A stretch of DNA of 64,000 bases from NIOZ-UU35 sp964344175 (lineage in GTDB: Bacteria > Chloroflexota > Anaerolineae > Anaerolineales > UBA11858): positions 1 through 64,000 of the forward strand of contig CAYFMI010000001.1 in assembly GCA_964344175.1 (NCBI GenBank), read 5' to 3'. The position numbers and the translations under genes are program-made. Position 1 is the first letter of the stretch; each line of letters starts with the position of its first letter. Shown piece by piece: positions 1-8,296 of the stretch. The notes under the pieces were generated by a model, which saw only the letters and a program-made list of their open reading frames with translations, was not told the DNA's origin and did not search any database.

Positions 1-358
1 CCTGAAAGGTTATGCTACTCATACCCTTATTTTACTAAATGTCAACAGAACCTAAAAACAAACTCGTTTTCAGAGACTCGCTGAGAAAGTGAAGTTGAGC
101 AGTCGAGACATCCTGGGCCATCTCACATTTTTCGTTAACCAGGACTTAAGTCCTGCAAAATTATACCCCTAAAATAGACAAATTTAGGAGAATTTACCTG
201 GCTACTGAGCGATTTTATCGAACAGCATGCGGGTGAATGCGGAAAACAGGGCGAGAATCTGAAAAATAAATGGCACCTAAACATGCCTGAGACCTTTTGC
301 ATCCCAAATATGTCTAAGTGCCAAGAGTTTCTCAGCGATAACAAGCTGAACGCTGAGA
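1..358. other. Left-edge non-coding stretch with a hairpin downstream of etfA
   Basis: I see no convincing gene in these bases. The longest reading frame (minus strand, 69 codons) has a composition unlike a protein and no ribosome binding site. Positions 330-337 (TCTCAGCG) and 351-358 (CGCTGAGA) form a perfect 8-bp stem right after the etfA stop codon. It could end or protect the etfBA transcript, but it has no T-run. The stretch is more AT-rich than the flanking genes. Confidence 0.5.
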
Positions 359-1402
359 TTACTTACCTAAACGCTGCTTCAATGCCTCCGTCAGGGGCGG
401 CAGTATGTCGAACAGATCGGCCACTACACCAAACCGTGCCAACTTGAAAATTGGCGCTTCAGGATCTTTGTTGATTGCTACGATGACCTTGCTGGTGCGC
501 ATCCCCGCCAAGTGCTGGATCGCGCCAGAAATACCGCAGGCAATGTACAAGTCGGGAGCGACGACTTTACCGGTCTGCCCGACCTGATTGGCATAGGGAA
601 TATAATTTGCATCTACCGCCGCGCGGCTTGCGCCAACGGCTGCACCGAGGGTCTCGGCCAGTTCGCCAACCAGCTTGAAGCCCTGCTGCGCCCGCCAAAT
701 TTCTTGCCCGGCTTCATCGAGGTTGCCGGGGGGTTCCAGATTGGGACTATTAGAAACACCGCGCCCGCCGGAGACAATTACAGCGGCATCGGTCAGGCTG
801 ACACCCCCCTCGGCGGTGGTGTAATCCAGCACTTTGACGACGATCTCATCTTCGGAGAGCACTGGTTCAACAGGCGTAGGCGTCCCGCTGCGGGATTCGT
901 CTGCCTCGGGCTTGGCGAAAGCACGCCCGCGCAGGGTAACGATCTGCGGTTTGGCATTGCACTGCACTTTAGCCAGCAGCTTCCCGGCGTAAATCGGGCG
1001 AGTCGCCAAGACAACGCCGTCGGCCACTTCCAACGCGGTAACGTCAACAAGTACGCCACTCTCCAAATCGACGGCCAACATCCCGGCCAGCTCGCGGCCG
1101 CGCGTCGTCGTCGGGAAGAGGATCACCTCAGGAGCCGAATCACCGGCCAGCTTCGCGAGAAGCGCCGTATAGGCCTCGGAGCGGTAATCTGCCAGGGTGG
1201 CGTCATCTGCCAGCAGCACTTCATCGGCCCCATACCGGAAAGCCTGCTGCGCAACCGCTGCGATATTTTCGCCAAAGACAACCGCCGTGACTCCGCCGCC
1301 TAAATCTCCGGCCAATGACAGTCCAGCGCCAATTGTCTCCCAAGAAGACGGCAGCGCCTGCCCTTTGAATTGATCTATGAAAGCCCAGATTTTATTGGTC
1401 AT
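359..1402 (-). CDS. etfA: Electron transfer flavoprotein subunit alpha
   Basis: Large subunit of the cytoplasmic FAD-containing electron transfer flavoprotein, which takes electrons from acyl-CoA dehydrogenases. The 347-residue length is near the family norm. The N-terminal two thirds is the adenine-nucleotide-hydrolase-like domain. The C-terminal third carries the FAD-binding region, with SGGRGV near residue 212, SRAAVD near 260 and SGAIQHLAG near 290, ending in the usual DLFDILPPL segment. The ATG overlaps the etfB stop by one base (TAATG), so the two are translationally coupled. With the acyl-CoA dehydrogenase upstream on the same strand it forms a beta-oxidation-type module. No bifurcating-type extra domain is evident, but that cannot be settled by eye. 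Confidence 0.96.
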   Translation of the reverse strand: MTNKIWAFIDQFKGQALPSSWETIGAGLSLAGDLGGGVTAVVFGENIAAVAQQAFRYGADEVLLADDATLADYRSEAYTALLAKLAGDSAPEVILFPTTTRGRELAGMLAVDLESGVLVDVTALEVADGVVLATRPIYAGKLLAKVQCNAKPQIVTLRGRAFAKPEADESRSGTPTPVEPVLSEDEIVVKVLDYTTAEGGVSLTDAAVIVSGGRGVSNSPNLEPPGNLDEAGQEIWRAQQGFKLVGELAETLGAAVGASRAAVDANYIPYANQVGQTGKVVAPDLYIACGISGAIQHLAGMRTSKVIVAINKDPEAPIFKLARFGVVADLFDILPPLTEALKQRLGK

Positions 1403-2175
1403 TAGAGCACCTTCTCTGCCATGATCTTGTCGGCCAACATTTCGGCGATTTCCTGCGGACTGCCGCCTTCGACAATCTCGGTGGTGACTTCACGCGCCGG
1501 GGGGTTCATCGTTTCGGGCCAGGTCACCGCCGATGCAGGCGCATCCATACCGAGTTCGCCCAGCCCCCACACAGGGATTTCGGCGCGGGCGGCTTTGCGG
1601 ATTCCCATGAAAGAAGGATAGCGCGGTTCGCCATAATCTTTGATTACGCTGATGACGGCGGGCAATTTGCCCTCAACTACCTGACGGCCTTCTTCAATGG
1701 CGCGCTCAACTTTTATCTCCCCGTCTCCTAGCTCCGAGATCGCCGAAACGAGGGTCAGGGCCGGCCAGCCCAGCACTCGGGCTGCCTGAGCGGGCAATGT
1801 GCCCGAGTCGCTATCAACGGCTTGCTTACCGAAGAAGACCAGATCCACATCGCCAATATGCTCAATCGCGGCTGCCAATACGTGTGCCGCAGCCACATTG
1901 TCTGAGCCTGCCAGAGCTGGGTCAGATACTAATACCGCTTCGTTGCAACCCATTGCCAAAGCATGTTTGAGCGCTTCGGTCTCGTCTTCTTTCCCCAGAC
2001 TAACGACGGTTACCGTTCCGCCCTGGTCTTTAGCCTGCTGCAAAGCAGCCTCCACGGCGTACTCATCCCAGGGATTGATCACCAAAGGCGCATCTCCCCA
2101 AGAGACCTGTCCACCCTCGACCACCACTTGCGCTGCGGTATCGGGCACTTGCTTGACACAAACGACGATTTTCAA
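1402..2175 (-). CDS. etfB: Electron transfer flavoprotein subunit beta
   Basis: Small subunit of the electron transfer flavoprotein, partner of EtfA. The protein has 257 residues, opens with KIVVCVKQVPDTAA, and carries the beta-subunit region around residues 120-150 (GKQAVDSDSGTLPAQAA). The start is a TTG at 2173-2175, chosen because AAGGAGG lies 6 bases upstream and the family N-terminus begins exactly there; no ATG is available. It is transcribed with etfA. A long hairpin lies upstream, between it and the acyl-CoA dehydrogenase stop codon, so etfBA may be separated from the dehydrogenase by a terminator. Confidence 0.96.
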   Translation of the reverse strand: MKIVVCVKQVPDTAAQVVVEGGQVSWGDAPLVINPWDEYAVEAALQQAKDQGGTVTVVSLGKEDETEALKHALAMGCNEAVLVSDPALAGSDNVAAAHVLAAAIEHIGDVDLVFFGKQAVDSDSGTLPAQAARVLGWPALTLVSAISELGDGEIKVERAIEEGRQVVEGKLPAVISVIKDYGEPRYPSFMGIRKAARAEIPVWGLGELGMDAPASAVTWPETMNPPAREVTTEIVEGGSPQEIAEMLADKIMAEKVL

Positions 2176-2198
2176 AACAGCCTCCTTTTGATTTAGTT

Positions 2199-2252
2199 CC
2201 GAAAAAAGGGTGTGCGGAGGTGCTTATGCGCCCCCGCACACCCTTTTTTCGG
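2199..2252. repeat. 19-bp-stem hairpin repeat, copy 1
   Basis: Positions 2199-2217 and 2234-2252 are perfect reverse complements (CCGAAAAAAGGGTGTGCGG and its complement). The 16-base loop lies between the acyl-CoA dehydrogenase stop and the etfB start. The A/T tracts in the stem make it look like a bidirectional terminator. A closely related hairpin sits at 46189-46231 between two hydrogenase genes, so this is a dispersed element. Confidence 0.8.
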
Positions 2253-2355
2253 CTGTTTTCGATATGCGAATTCCAATCCCGAAGCCGGTTATATCATATT
2301 TCTTTCGTGTTGATGAGTGTTACTCGTCACCGAATGATAGTTATGTGTTACTTGT

Positions 2356-3567
2356 TTATTCCATCTGCCAGGCATCGGGATCATAGGCAGGCATTTCACA
2401 GCGCAAGGCTTTATCGCGGCGCTCGCCCAGGGCGTAACTGGCCTGAATTAATTGCTGAATCTCATTGCTGCCCTCGTAGATGACAGCCCCGCGGGCATTG
2501 CGCATATAGCGCTCTACGGGGTACTCATCACTGAAGCCATAGGCCCCGTGAATCTGGATAGCCTCATTGGCCGCGCTGAACGACTTCTCGGTGGCGTACC
2601 ACTTGGCCGCCGATGTTTCGCGGGTATTGCGCACACCCTGGTTCTTGAGCCAGCCTGCTTTGAGATAGAGTAATTGAGCGGCTTCGTAATCCAACGCCAT
2701 ACGAGCAATTTTGGACTGGATGAGTTGGTGTTCGCCAATCGGTTTTCCAAACGCCCTGCGTTCGTTGGCGTAGGCTGCACTGGCTTCCAGGGCAGCGCGG
2801 ATCAACCCGGTTGCCCCGGCGGCGACGGTATAGCGGCCATTGTCAAAGGCCGACATGGTCACCTTGAAACCTTCGCCTTCTTCGCCGATTATATTGGCGG
2901 CGGGAACGCGTGCATCCTGAAAATTGATCCATCCCGTAGACCCGGCCCGCACGCCCAGTTTGCCGTGCAGGTCACCCACCGTTACACCGGGGGTTTTCAG
3001 ATCTACAATAAAAGCCGTCAACCCCTGAGAGGGCTTGGGGGCATCTGGCCGTGTGCGCACCGTCACCATGGCGTAATCGGCTTTCGTAGCCAGTGAAATC
3101 CACATCTTTTCACCGTTGATGATATAGTCGTCGCCATCGCGCTTGCCGGTGGCCTGGATATTACTAAAATCAGAGCCTGCTCCAGGTTCGGTGAAGGCCC
3201 CGGCGCCAATCTTCTTGCCGCGCGCCAGCGGGACCAGAAACTTCTCTTTTTGCGCCTCCGTACCCCATTGTAAGATCGTCATACTGCACAAACCGGTATG
3301 CACCGACATCACCACTCGCAGGGTGGTATCCACCGCTTCGAGTTCTTCACAAGCCAGCCCCAGGGAGACATAGTCCATCCCCTGGCCGCCATACTTTACC
3401 GGGATGCAGATCCCCAAAATTCCCAACTCGCCCATGCGCGGCAACACAGTGGGCGACATCTCTTGCGCCCGATCATACTCCTGAATAACCGGGGCAACTT
3501 CCTTCTGCGCGAAATCACGCACCATCTTTTGCACCATGCGGTGCTCTTCTGTCAAAGCAAAATTCAT
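2356..3567 (-). CDS. Acyl-CoA dehydrogenase
   Basis: Flavoenzyme that introduces the 2,3-double bond in acyl-CoA and passes electrons to ETF. From the chosen ATG at 3565-3567 it has 403 residues (MNFALTEEHRMVQKM), with AGGAG about 8 bases upstream; longer starts add an unrelated 22-residue tail. N-terminal helical domain, middle beta domain (GAGAFTEPGAGSDFSNI near 125; KMWISLATKADYAMV near 155) and C-terminal helical domain ending in VIYEGSNEIQQL, where the YEG glutamate is the usual catalytic base. It resembles short-chain or branched-chain acyl-CoA dehydrogenases; substrate length cannot be told from sequence alone. etfBA follow on the same strand. Confidence 0.95.
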   Translation of the reverse strand: MNFALTEEHRMVQKMVRDFAQKEVAPVIQEYDRAQEMSPTVLPRMGELGILGICIPVKYGGQGMDYVSLGLACEELEAVDTTLRVVMSVHTGLCSMTILQWGTEAQKEKFLVPLARGKKIGAGAFTEPGAGSDFSNIQATGKRDGDDYIINGEKMWISLATKADYAMVTVRTRPDAPKPSQGLTAFIVDLKTPGVTVGDLHGKLGVRAGSTGWINFQDARVPAANIIGEEGEGFKVTMSAFDNGRYTVAAGATGLIRAALEASAAYANERRAFGKPIGEHQLIQSKIARMALDYEAAQLLYLKAGWLKNQGVRNTRETSAAKWYATEKSFSAANEAIQIHGAYGFSDEYPVERYMRNARGAVIYEGSNEIQQLIQASYALGERRDKALRCEMPAYDPDAWQME

Positions 3568-3634
3568 AGAAAATCTCCTAGAAATTAGAGTGCGCCAATT
3601 ATACCCGCTCCTGGCGGGCAAATGCGCATTCAAC

Positions 3635-3648
3635 TATAATGAAAACCA
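3635..3648 (+). promoter_or_regulatory. -10 box with start codon at the expected transcription start
   Basis: TATAAT at 3635-3640 is followed 7 bases later by the ATG at 3648. A transcript starting at the normal distance from this -10 would begin at or next to that ATG, giving a leaderless mRNA. The -35 region (TGGCGG at 3612-3617) is weak. Confidence 0.5.
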
Positions 3649-5072
3649 TGAAAGATCTGTGGGAGGATGGCGTGATCCTGCGCCTGATACTGATCTTTGG
3701 GGTGATCGCACTTTTGGGGGTCACCCCCCGCCCGCACCGTGTCGAACGGGGGTTTGAGTTGGCGCGTCGCGCCCTGAGTTCTTCCAACCCCCTAACCTCT
3801 GCCAACGAGTTGGCCGCCCTGGCCGAACTGCTCCCCTGGCGCAATTCCCTTTGGGAAATGGCCGGGAACTATGCCTTCGCCGGGGGCGATGCGGCAGCCG
3901 CGATCGAATATTTCGAGGGCGCCGACTCGCTTTCGGCAGCCGGGCTGCTGACCCTGGGCGATGCCTATGCCCAAAGCGATGATCTTGTTTCCGCCATCGG
4001 GGCCTGGGAAGAAAGCAACAGCCATTACGCGCCCACCGAAGAAAGCCTCACCCGCCTCGCCGACGCTTACCTCACCCAAGACGATTACGATTCCAGCATC
4101 GCCGCACTCAAACAACTGTCTACCTTCAACTTTCAACCTTCAACCCTTTACCAATTGGGTACTGTACTCGCCGCCCACAAACCGGCCTCCGCGCCGCCCT
4201 ATCTTATTCAGGCCGCCGAACTCGACCCGGCTATCGAGATCCCCGCCCGCGCTCTGGCATTCACCATTCAACGCGCCTTAGCGCGCGGCGAACCCGCCTA
4301 CACACTCGTCGCTGCTGGACGCGAGTTTGCCAACCTCAACAACTGGGAACTGGCCGCGCACGCCTTCCAACGCGCCGCGCAGTTGCGCCCAGACTATGCC
4401 GAAGCCTGGGCCTATCTTGGAGAAGCCCTGCAACACCTGGAAAATTCGACAAACGACGCTGGCCTTGACCAACTCACCCAGGCCATCACCCTCAACCCCG
4501 CTTCGCTCTCGGCCAACATTTTCCTTGGGCTATATTGGCAACGACAAGGCAATCACCAGCATGCCCGGGCCTACCTGCAAACCGCAGCAGCATTAGACCC
4601 TGACAACCCGGCGCTTCTCATCCAACTTGGCGAAATCTGGGCGCAAGCGGACGACCTGGAAAGCGCAGTCACATTGCTGTGGCAGGCCGTTGAACTCGCC
4701 CCCAACGATGCCTTGCCCTACCAGGCCCTGGCGGAGTTTTGTATCCGCCACAATTTCGAATTGCAGCAAACCGGCCTTCCCGCTGCCCGCCAGGCTGTGT
4801 TGCTGGCTCCCGAAAACCCCGCCGCGCTGGATGTGTTGGGGCAAGTGTTCTTTCGCCTGAGCGACCGCCTCAGTGCCGAACGCTTCTGGCTGCGCGCCCT
4901 GGCCCATGATGAAACCTACGCCCCCACTCATCTTCACCTGGGGCTGCTCTACATCTTCGAAGATCAAGCCGAACTTGCCAAAGCGCACTTGCTCTCGGCC
5001 ATCAGCCAGGCTTCCGACATCACTACGGCTGACCACGCCCGTCGCTTGTTGCACGATTACCTGACAAGATAA
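3648..5072 (+). CDS. Membrane-anchored tetratricopeptide repeat protein
   Basis: A TPR scaffold protein of about 474 residues with one N-terminal membrane segment (LRLILIFGVIALLGV), so the repeats probably face the outside. About ten helix-turn-helix TPR units follow, many with the A-x3-LG-x-A pattern (AYAQSDDLVSAIGAWEES; AWAYLGEALQHLENS; LLIQLGEIWAQADDLESA; ALDVLGQVFFRLSDRLSA). No catalytic domain is visible. The ATG at 3648 is preferred over 3639 because 3639 falls inside the TATAAT box. A CTTCAAC-type repeat is embedded in frame at 4122-4147. It is transcribed divergently from the acyl-CoA dehydrogenase. Confidence 0.85.
   Translation: MKDLWEDGVILRLILIFGVIALLGVTPRPHRVERGFELARRALSSSNPLTSANELAALAELLPWRNSLWEMAGNYAFAGGDAAAAIEYFEGADSLSAAGLLTLGDAYAQSDDLVSAIGAWEESNSHYAPTEESLTRLADAYLTQDDYDSSIAALKQLSTFNFQPSTLYQLGTVLAAHKPASAPPYLIQAAELDPAIEIPARALAFTIQRALARGEPAYTLVAAGREFANLNNWELAAHAFQRAAQLRPDYAEAWAYLGEALQHLENSTNDAGLDQLTQAITLNPASLSANIFLGLYWQRQGNHQHARAYLQTAAALDPDNPALLIQLGEIWAQADDLESAVTLLWQAVELAPNDALPYQALAEFCIRHNFELQQTGLPAARQAVLLAPENPAALDVLGQVFFRLSDRLSAERFWLRALAHDETYAPTHLHLGLLYIFEDQAELAKAHLLSAISQASDITTADHARRLLHDYLTR
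4122..4147 (+). repeat. CTTCAAC-type tandem repeat inside a TPR coding region
   Basis: ACCTTCAACTTTCAACC continues as TTCAACCC, in frame, encoding STFNFQPST between two TPR units. The same kind of sequence occurs in intergenic positions at 12631-12652 and 14143-14172. This suggests that an intergenic repeat has been accommodated in the protein. Confidence 0.6.
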
Positions 5073-5163
5073 ACAAATTCTTAGAGAAGGGATACCGACG
5101 TTCAGTGCGCCAGCCCTAAATATGCTAAAATGGGGCGAATTTATGCTTCAAGGAGATACCCAG

Positions 5164-5829
5164 ATGAAACCAAAACTTTCTTTGTTTGTTATACTTGCCG
5201 CGCTTCTCCTCGCCACTTTGGCGTGCAGTCTCACCGGCAGTGATGCCCCTGCTGACCAAAGCGTCAATGCGCCCGCGCCCGACGTACTCTTTCAAGATGA
5301 TTTCTCCGACACTTCCAGCGGTTGGGATCAGGTCAACGTTGATGATGGCATTACCGACTACGAAAATGGCTATTACCGCATTCTGGTCAACACAACCGAA
5401 ACCGACGTTTGGGCAAACCCGGGGTTGGATTTCACCGATGTTGTGGTTGAAGTTGATGCCACCAAAGCCGGCGGTCCCGATGACAACGACTTTGGCGTTA
5501 TCTGCCGCTACCAGGATACTTCCAACTTCTATTTCTTCATCATCAGCAGCGATGGCTACTACGCCATTGGCAAAGTGGTTAATGGCGAACAACAACTGAT
5601 TGACGCCGACCAAATGTACCCCGATGATGCCATCAAACAGGGCAACACCACCAACCACATCAAAGCCGATTGTGTTGGAACCCACCTGGTATTGCATGCC
5701 AACGGCAAGAGCCTGGTAGATGTGGAAGATACCGCCTTCGCTTCGGGCGATGTCGGCCTGCTCGCCGGGACATTTGGTGAAACTGGCACCGACATTCATT
5801 TCGACAACTTTGTCGTCAGGAAACCATAG
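5164..5829 (+). CDS. Lipoprotein with a concanavalin/LamG-like beta-sandwich domain
   Basis: Secreted lipoprotein of 221 residues. The signal peptide (MKPKLSLFVILAALLLATLAC) ends in a lipobox (LATLAC) with cysteine about residue 21. A short Ala/Pro-rich linker leads to a roughly 170-residue domain (DDFSDTSSGWDQ... FGVICRYQDTSNFYFFIISSDG... DIHFDNFVV). It resembles the carbohydrate-binding-like DUF1080/LamG beta-sandwich fold. The start at 5164 is set by AAGGAG 8-9 bases upstream and by the signal peptide. Its ligand is not known. It stands alone between the TPR gene and mtaB. Confidence 0.8.
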   Translation: MKPKLSLFVILAALLLATLACSLTGSDAPADQSVNAPAPDVLFQDDFSDTSSGWDQVNVDDGITDYENGYYRILVNTTETDVWANPGLDFTDVVVEVDATKAGGPDDNDFGVICRYQDTSNFYFFIISSDGYYAIGKVVNGEQQLIDADQMYPDDAIKQGNTTNHIKADCVGTHLVLHANGKSLVDVEDTAFASGDVGLLAGTFGETGTDIHFDNFVVRKP

Positions 5830-5853
5830 AATCCATTCGAATGTTTTCGAACG

Positions 5854-5875
5854 AACTTGGTAACCTGCAATTCCC
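5854..5875 (+). repeat. AACCTGCAA-type repeat abutting the mtaB start codon
   Basis: AACTTGGTAACCTGCAATTC runs directly into the mtaB ATG and leaves no Shine-Dalgarno motif. Related runs precede the genes at 10286, 12667 and 14176 and flank the gene at 17849. Confidence 0.5.
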
Positions 5876-7150
5876 ATGAAAGTCTATCTCGACACCATCG
5901 GCTGCCGCCTGAACCAAAGCGAAATTGAAACCTATGCCCGACAATTCCGTTCTGCCGGGCATAGGTTGGTTTCTGATCCTGCCGATGCAGATATAACTGT
6001 GATTAACACATGTACGGTCACAACCGCCGCAGCCGCCGACTCGCGTAAGAAGATTCGTTCGGTGGCGCGCGCCGGCAGCGGCGAGGTGATTGCAACCGGC
6101 TGCTGGGCGACAATGGAACCCCACAACGCGGCTGCCCTCCCCGGAGTCAGCCGGGTTGTCCCTAACCTTTCTAAAGATCAGCTTGTCGCCGAGGTCCTGC
6201 AAATCCAGCCCGAATCCTTCGATATAGAACCTGTTGAGCGCACCCCCATCCCCGGGGCGCGGCTGCGCACACGCGCTTTCATCAAAGTTCAAGATGGCTG
6301 CGACAATCGCTGCACTTTCTGCATCACCACCGCCGCCCGCGGGGCGGGCCGCAGCCGCAGTATCGCCGTCATTTTGGCCGACATCCAGGCCGCCCTGACC
6401 GGTGGCGCGCAAGAGATCGTCCTCACCGGCGTGCACTTAGGCTCATGGGGGCAAGATTTTTCCTCGCCGCAGCATCTCAAAAACCTGGTAGAAACCCTGC
6501 TGCACGAAAGTGACGCCGCCCGTTTGCGGCTTTCATCCCTGGAACCCTGGGACTTGGATGACAATTTCTTTTCCCTATGGCAGGACCAACGCCTGGCACG
6601 CCACCTGCATTTACCGCTGCAATCGGGCTGCGCCGCCACATTGCGCCGCATGGCCCGTAAAACAACGCCGGAGGAGTTCACCCAGCTTGTTGAAGCCGCC
6701 CGTGCGGCCATCCCCAGTGCGGCCATTACTACCGATATTATTGTCGGCTTCCCCGGAGAAACCGAAGAAGCGTTCGCCGAAAGCCTGGACTTCGTGCGCC
6801 GGATGAATTTTGCCGGTGGGCATGTCTTCACATACTCACCCCGTCAGGGCACAGCCGCGGCGCGTATGCCGAGGCATATTCCGCACGAAGAGAAGAAACG
6901 CCGCAACGCCGCCATGCGCGCTCTGCTTAGAAATTCGGCTGCGGCATATCAGCAGCGTTTTATCGGAAAAAGTTTGCCCGTGCTGTGGGAGAGCGCTACC
7001 GCTCTCGGCCCCAATGGCTGGACGATGAGCGGGCTGACCGATAATTATCTGCGGGTGACGGCCCAGGCCCCCAAACGGCTTTGGAACGAAATCACCCCCG
7101 TGAAACTCACCCAGATCACCGAACATGGTTTAGCCGGGCAGATTGTCTAA
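5876..7150 (+). CDS. mtaB: tRNA threonylcarbamoyladenosine (t6A37) methylthiotransferase MtaB
   Basis: Radical SAM methylthiotransferase that converts t6A37 to ms2t6A37 in tRNAs reading ANN codons. The protein has 424 residues. UPF0004 domain: cysteines in TIGCRLNQSE, NTCTVT and ATGCWA (residues about 9-80) bind the auxiliary 4Fe-4S cluster. Radical SAM domain: DGCDNRCTFCITTAARG carries the CxxxCxxC motif near residue 140. A C-terminal TRAM-like region follows. The NTCTVT and DGCDNRC signatures fit MtaB better than MiaB or RimO. The ATG has no Shine-Dalgarno sequence and is preceded by a repeat. Confidence 0.93.
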   Translation: MKVYLDTIGCRLNQSEIETYARQFRSAGHRLVSDPADADITVINTCTVTTAAAADSRKKIRSVARAGSGEVIATGCWATMEPHNAAALPGVSRVVPNLSKDQLVAEVLQIQPESFDIEPVERTPIPGARLRTRAFIKVQDGCDNRCTFCITTAARGAGRSRSIAVILADIQAALTGGAQEIVLTGVHLGSWGQDFSSPQHLKNLVETLLHESDAARLRLSSLEPWDLDDNFFSLWQDQRLARHLHLPLQSGCAATLRRMARKTTPEEFTQLVEAARAAIPSAAITTDIIVGFPGETEEAFAESLDFVRRMNFAGGHVFTYSPRQGTAAARMPRHIPHEEKKRRNAAMRALLRNSAAAYQQRFIGKSLPVLWESATALGPNGWTMSGLTDNYLRVTAQAPKRLWNEITPVKLTQITEHGLAGQIV

Positions 7151-7228
7151 CTCACTCGCGCTTGCTTCCGAACAATCGCACACAAGTCAGCTTGCATCAA
7201 AACTCCCAAGAACGCCCATCAGTTATGC

Positions 7229-7244
7229 TACAATACAGGCGTCA
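7229..7244 (+). promoter_or_regulatory. -10 box close to a start codon
   Basis: TACAAT at 7229-7234 lies 9 bases before the ATG at 7244, so a transcript from here would have almost no leader. No good -35 is visible. Confidence 0.35.
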
Positions 7245-7675
7245 TGAACGAATCACAACAACCCCGTAATCTAAAAACCGAGCAAGCGCATCGTAAGGAA
7301 TCTTTCCGGCAAATATGGCTTCCCCTTGCATTGGGGATTCTAATGGTCGCCGGGCTATTCGGCTGGGCGATTGTGGTGGCCGTTCAGGGCGGGAATGTCA
7401 ACCAGGCAGCGGATGCATCGCTAATTTTTGTCATCATCCCCACAATGATAATGGCGCTCATTCCCCTGGCTATTCTGGGTGGATTTGTGTATCTGATGAC
7501 ACGAGTGCTAAATATTCTGCCCCCCAAACTCTTTCAGGTGCAACTTTTCTTCGACCGCATTCAGCGCGGCGTCCGGCAAGCCAGCGACAAATTGGTCGAG
7601 CCTTCCTTGCGGCTGGGGAGCCTGGGGGCGGCCTGGAAATCCCTGAAAGGGATTGTGCTGCGTTCACAGAAATAA
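7244..7675 (+). CDS. Two-helix membrane protein, unknown function
   Basis: A 143-residue protein with a charged N-terminal tail, two predicted membrane helices (about 25-47, WLPLALGILMVAGLFGWAIV; and about 62-88, LIFVIIPTMIMALIPLAILG) and a basic, amphipathic C-terminal tail of about 50 residues (FFDRIQRGVRQASDKL). I do not recognise the family and see no motif. It is followed 32 bases later by a small one-helix membrane protein, and the two may act together. Confidence 0.65.
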   Translation: MNESQQPRNLKTEQAHRKESFRQIWLPLALGILMVAGLFGWAIVVAVQGGNVNQAADASLIFVIIPTMIMALIPLAILGGFVYLMTRVLNILPPKLFQVQLFFDRIQRGVRQASDKLVEPSLRLGSLGAAWKSLKGIVLRSQK

Positions 7676-7707
7676 CCACCTTCTTTCCACAAAGGATGTC
7701 GGATCAT

Positions 7708-7917
7708 ATGACAACGCCAAAAGAAACTAACCAGACGGATTTGAAACCCAAAATTTTAGTGATTGGAGCCATTATCGGTGCGCTGACGGGGGTTGGGGCG
7801 GCCTATTTGCTCCTCCAACGCGCCGATGAGGATGGCCTGGAAATGACCCCCGGCGAGGGTGTAAAACTCGGCGTGACCATTCTCAGCTTCCTGCGGCAAA
7901 TTACGCAACTTGGGTAA
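7708..7917 (+). CDS. Small single-pass membrane protein
   Basis: A 69-residue protein with one hydrophobic helix (ILVIGAIIGALTGVGAAYLL, about residues 15-35) and a short charged tail. The start at 7708 is preferred over the ATG at 7696 because AAAGGA at 7691-7696 would overlap the earlier ATG. The stop codon at 7915-7917 lies 4 bases before the phhB start. Proteins of this type (short N-tail, Gly-rich helix, a tail binding no known ligand) are seen in other bacteria but have no assigned role. Confidence 0.55.
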   Translation: MTTPKETNQTDLKPKILVIGAIIGALTGVGAAYLLLQRADEDGLEMTPGEGVKLGVTILSFLRQITQLG

Positions 7918-7921
7918 AACA

Positions 7922-8296
7922 ATGCGTGCGCTGGCGGAACTTAAATGTGTTCCCTGCCGGGGTGGAGAACCGGCCTTATCGGCGCGCGAGATCCGAGAAC
8001 TTTACGATCTGCTGCCCGATTGGCAAATTGTTATGCGGGATGACATTCCCCAACTTGAGCGGTCTTTCACATTTAAGAATTTCGCGCAGGCGCTGACCTT
8101 CACCAACCAGATTGGCGAACTGGCCGAAGAAGAAGATCACCACCCGAGGTTAGTCACAGCATGGGGGCATGTTACAGTAACCTGGTGGACACATGTAGTC
8201 AAAGGGCTACATCGCAACGATTTCATCCTGGCTGCCCGCTGCGATCAAATCTATCGCGCGACTGCGGTCTCTCCCCGTAATACTGATAATAATTAA
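7922..8296 (+). CDS. Pterin-4a-carbinolamine dehydratase family protein
   Basis: Small enzyme that dehydrates 4a-hydroxytetrahydropterin; in some bacteria the family acts in molybdopterin or folate metabolism. The protein has 124 residues. The family signature is present: EEEDHHPRL with the catalytic His-His-Pro, then VTVTWWTHVVKGLHRNDFILAARCD with the conserved Trp, His and Asp. ATG 7922 is used; a TTG at 7910 would overlap the upstream stop. No aromatic amino acid hydroxylase is nearby. Its last 24 codons overlap, tail to tail, the end of the convergent rRNA methyltransferase gene. Confidence 0.85.
   Translation: MRALAELKCVPCRGGEPALSAREIRELYDLLPDWQIVMRDDIPQLERSFTFKNFAQALTFTNQIGELAEEEDHHPRLVTAWGHVTVTWWTHVVKGLHRNDFILAARCDQIYRATAVSPRNTDNN

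Noticed and set aside
135..344. 69-codon minus-strand frame downstream of etfA
   Set aside because: No ribosome binding site, no recognisable motif, odd Ser/Phe/Cys-rich composition.
512..1303. 263-codon open frame on the plus strand
   Set aside because: It is antisense to etfA, whose family match is clear, and its product shows no motif. Long antisense frames are common in GC-rich genes.
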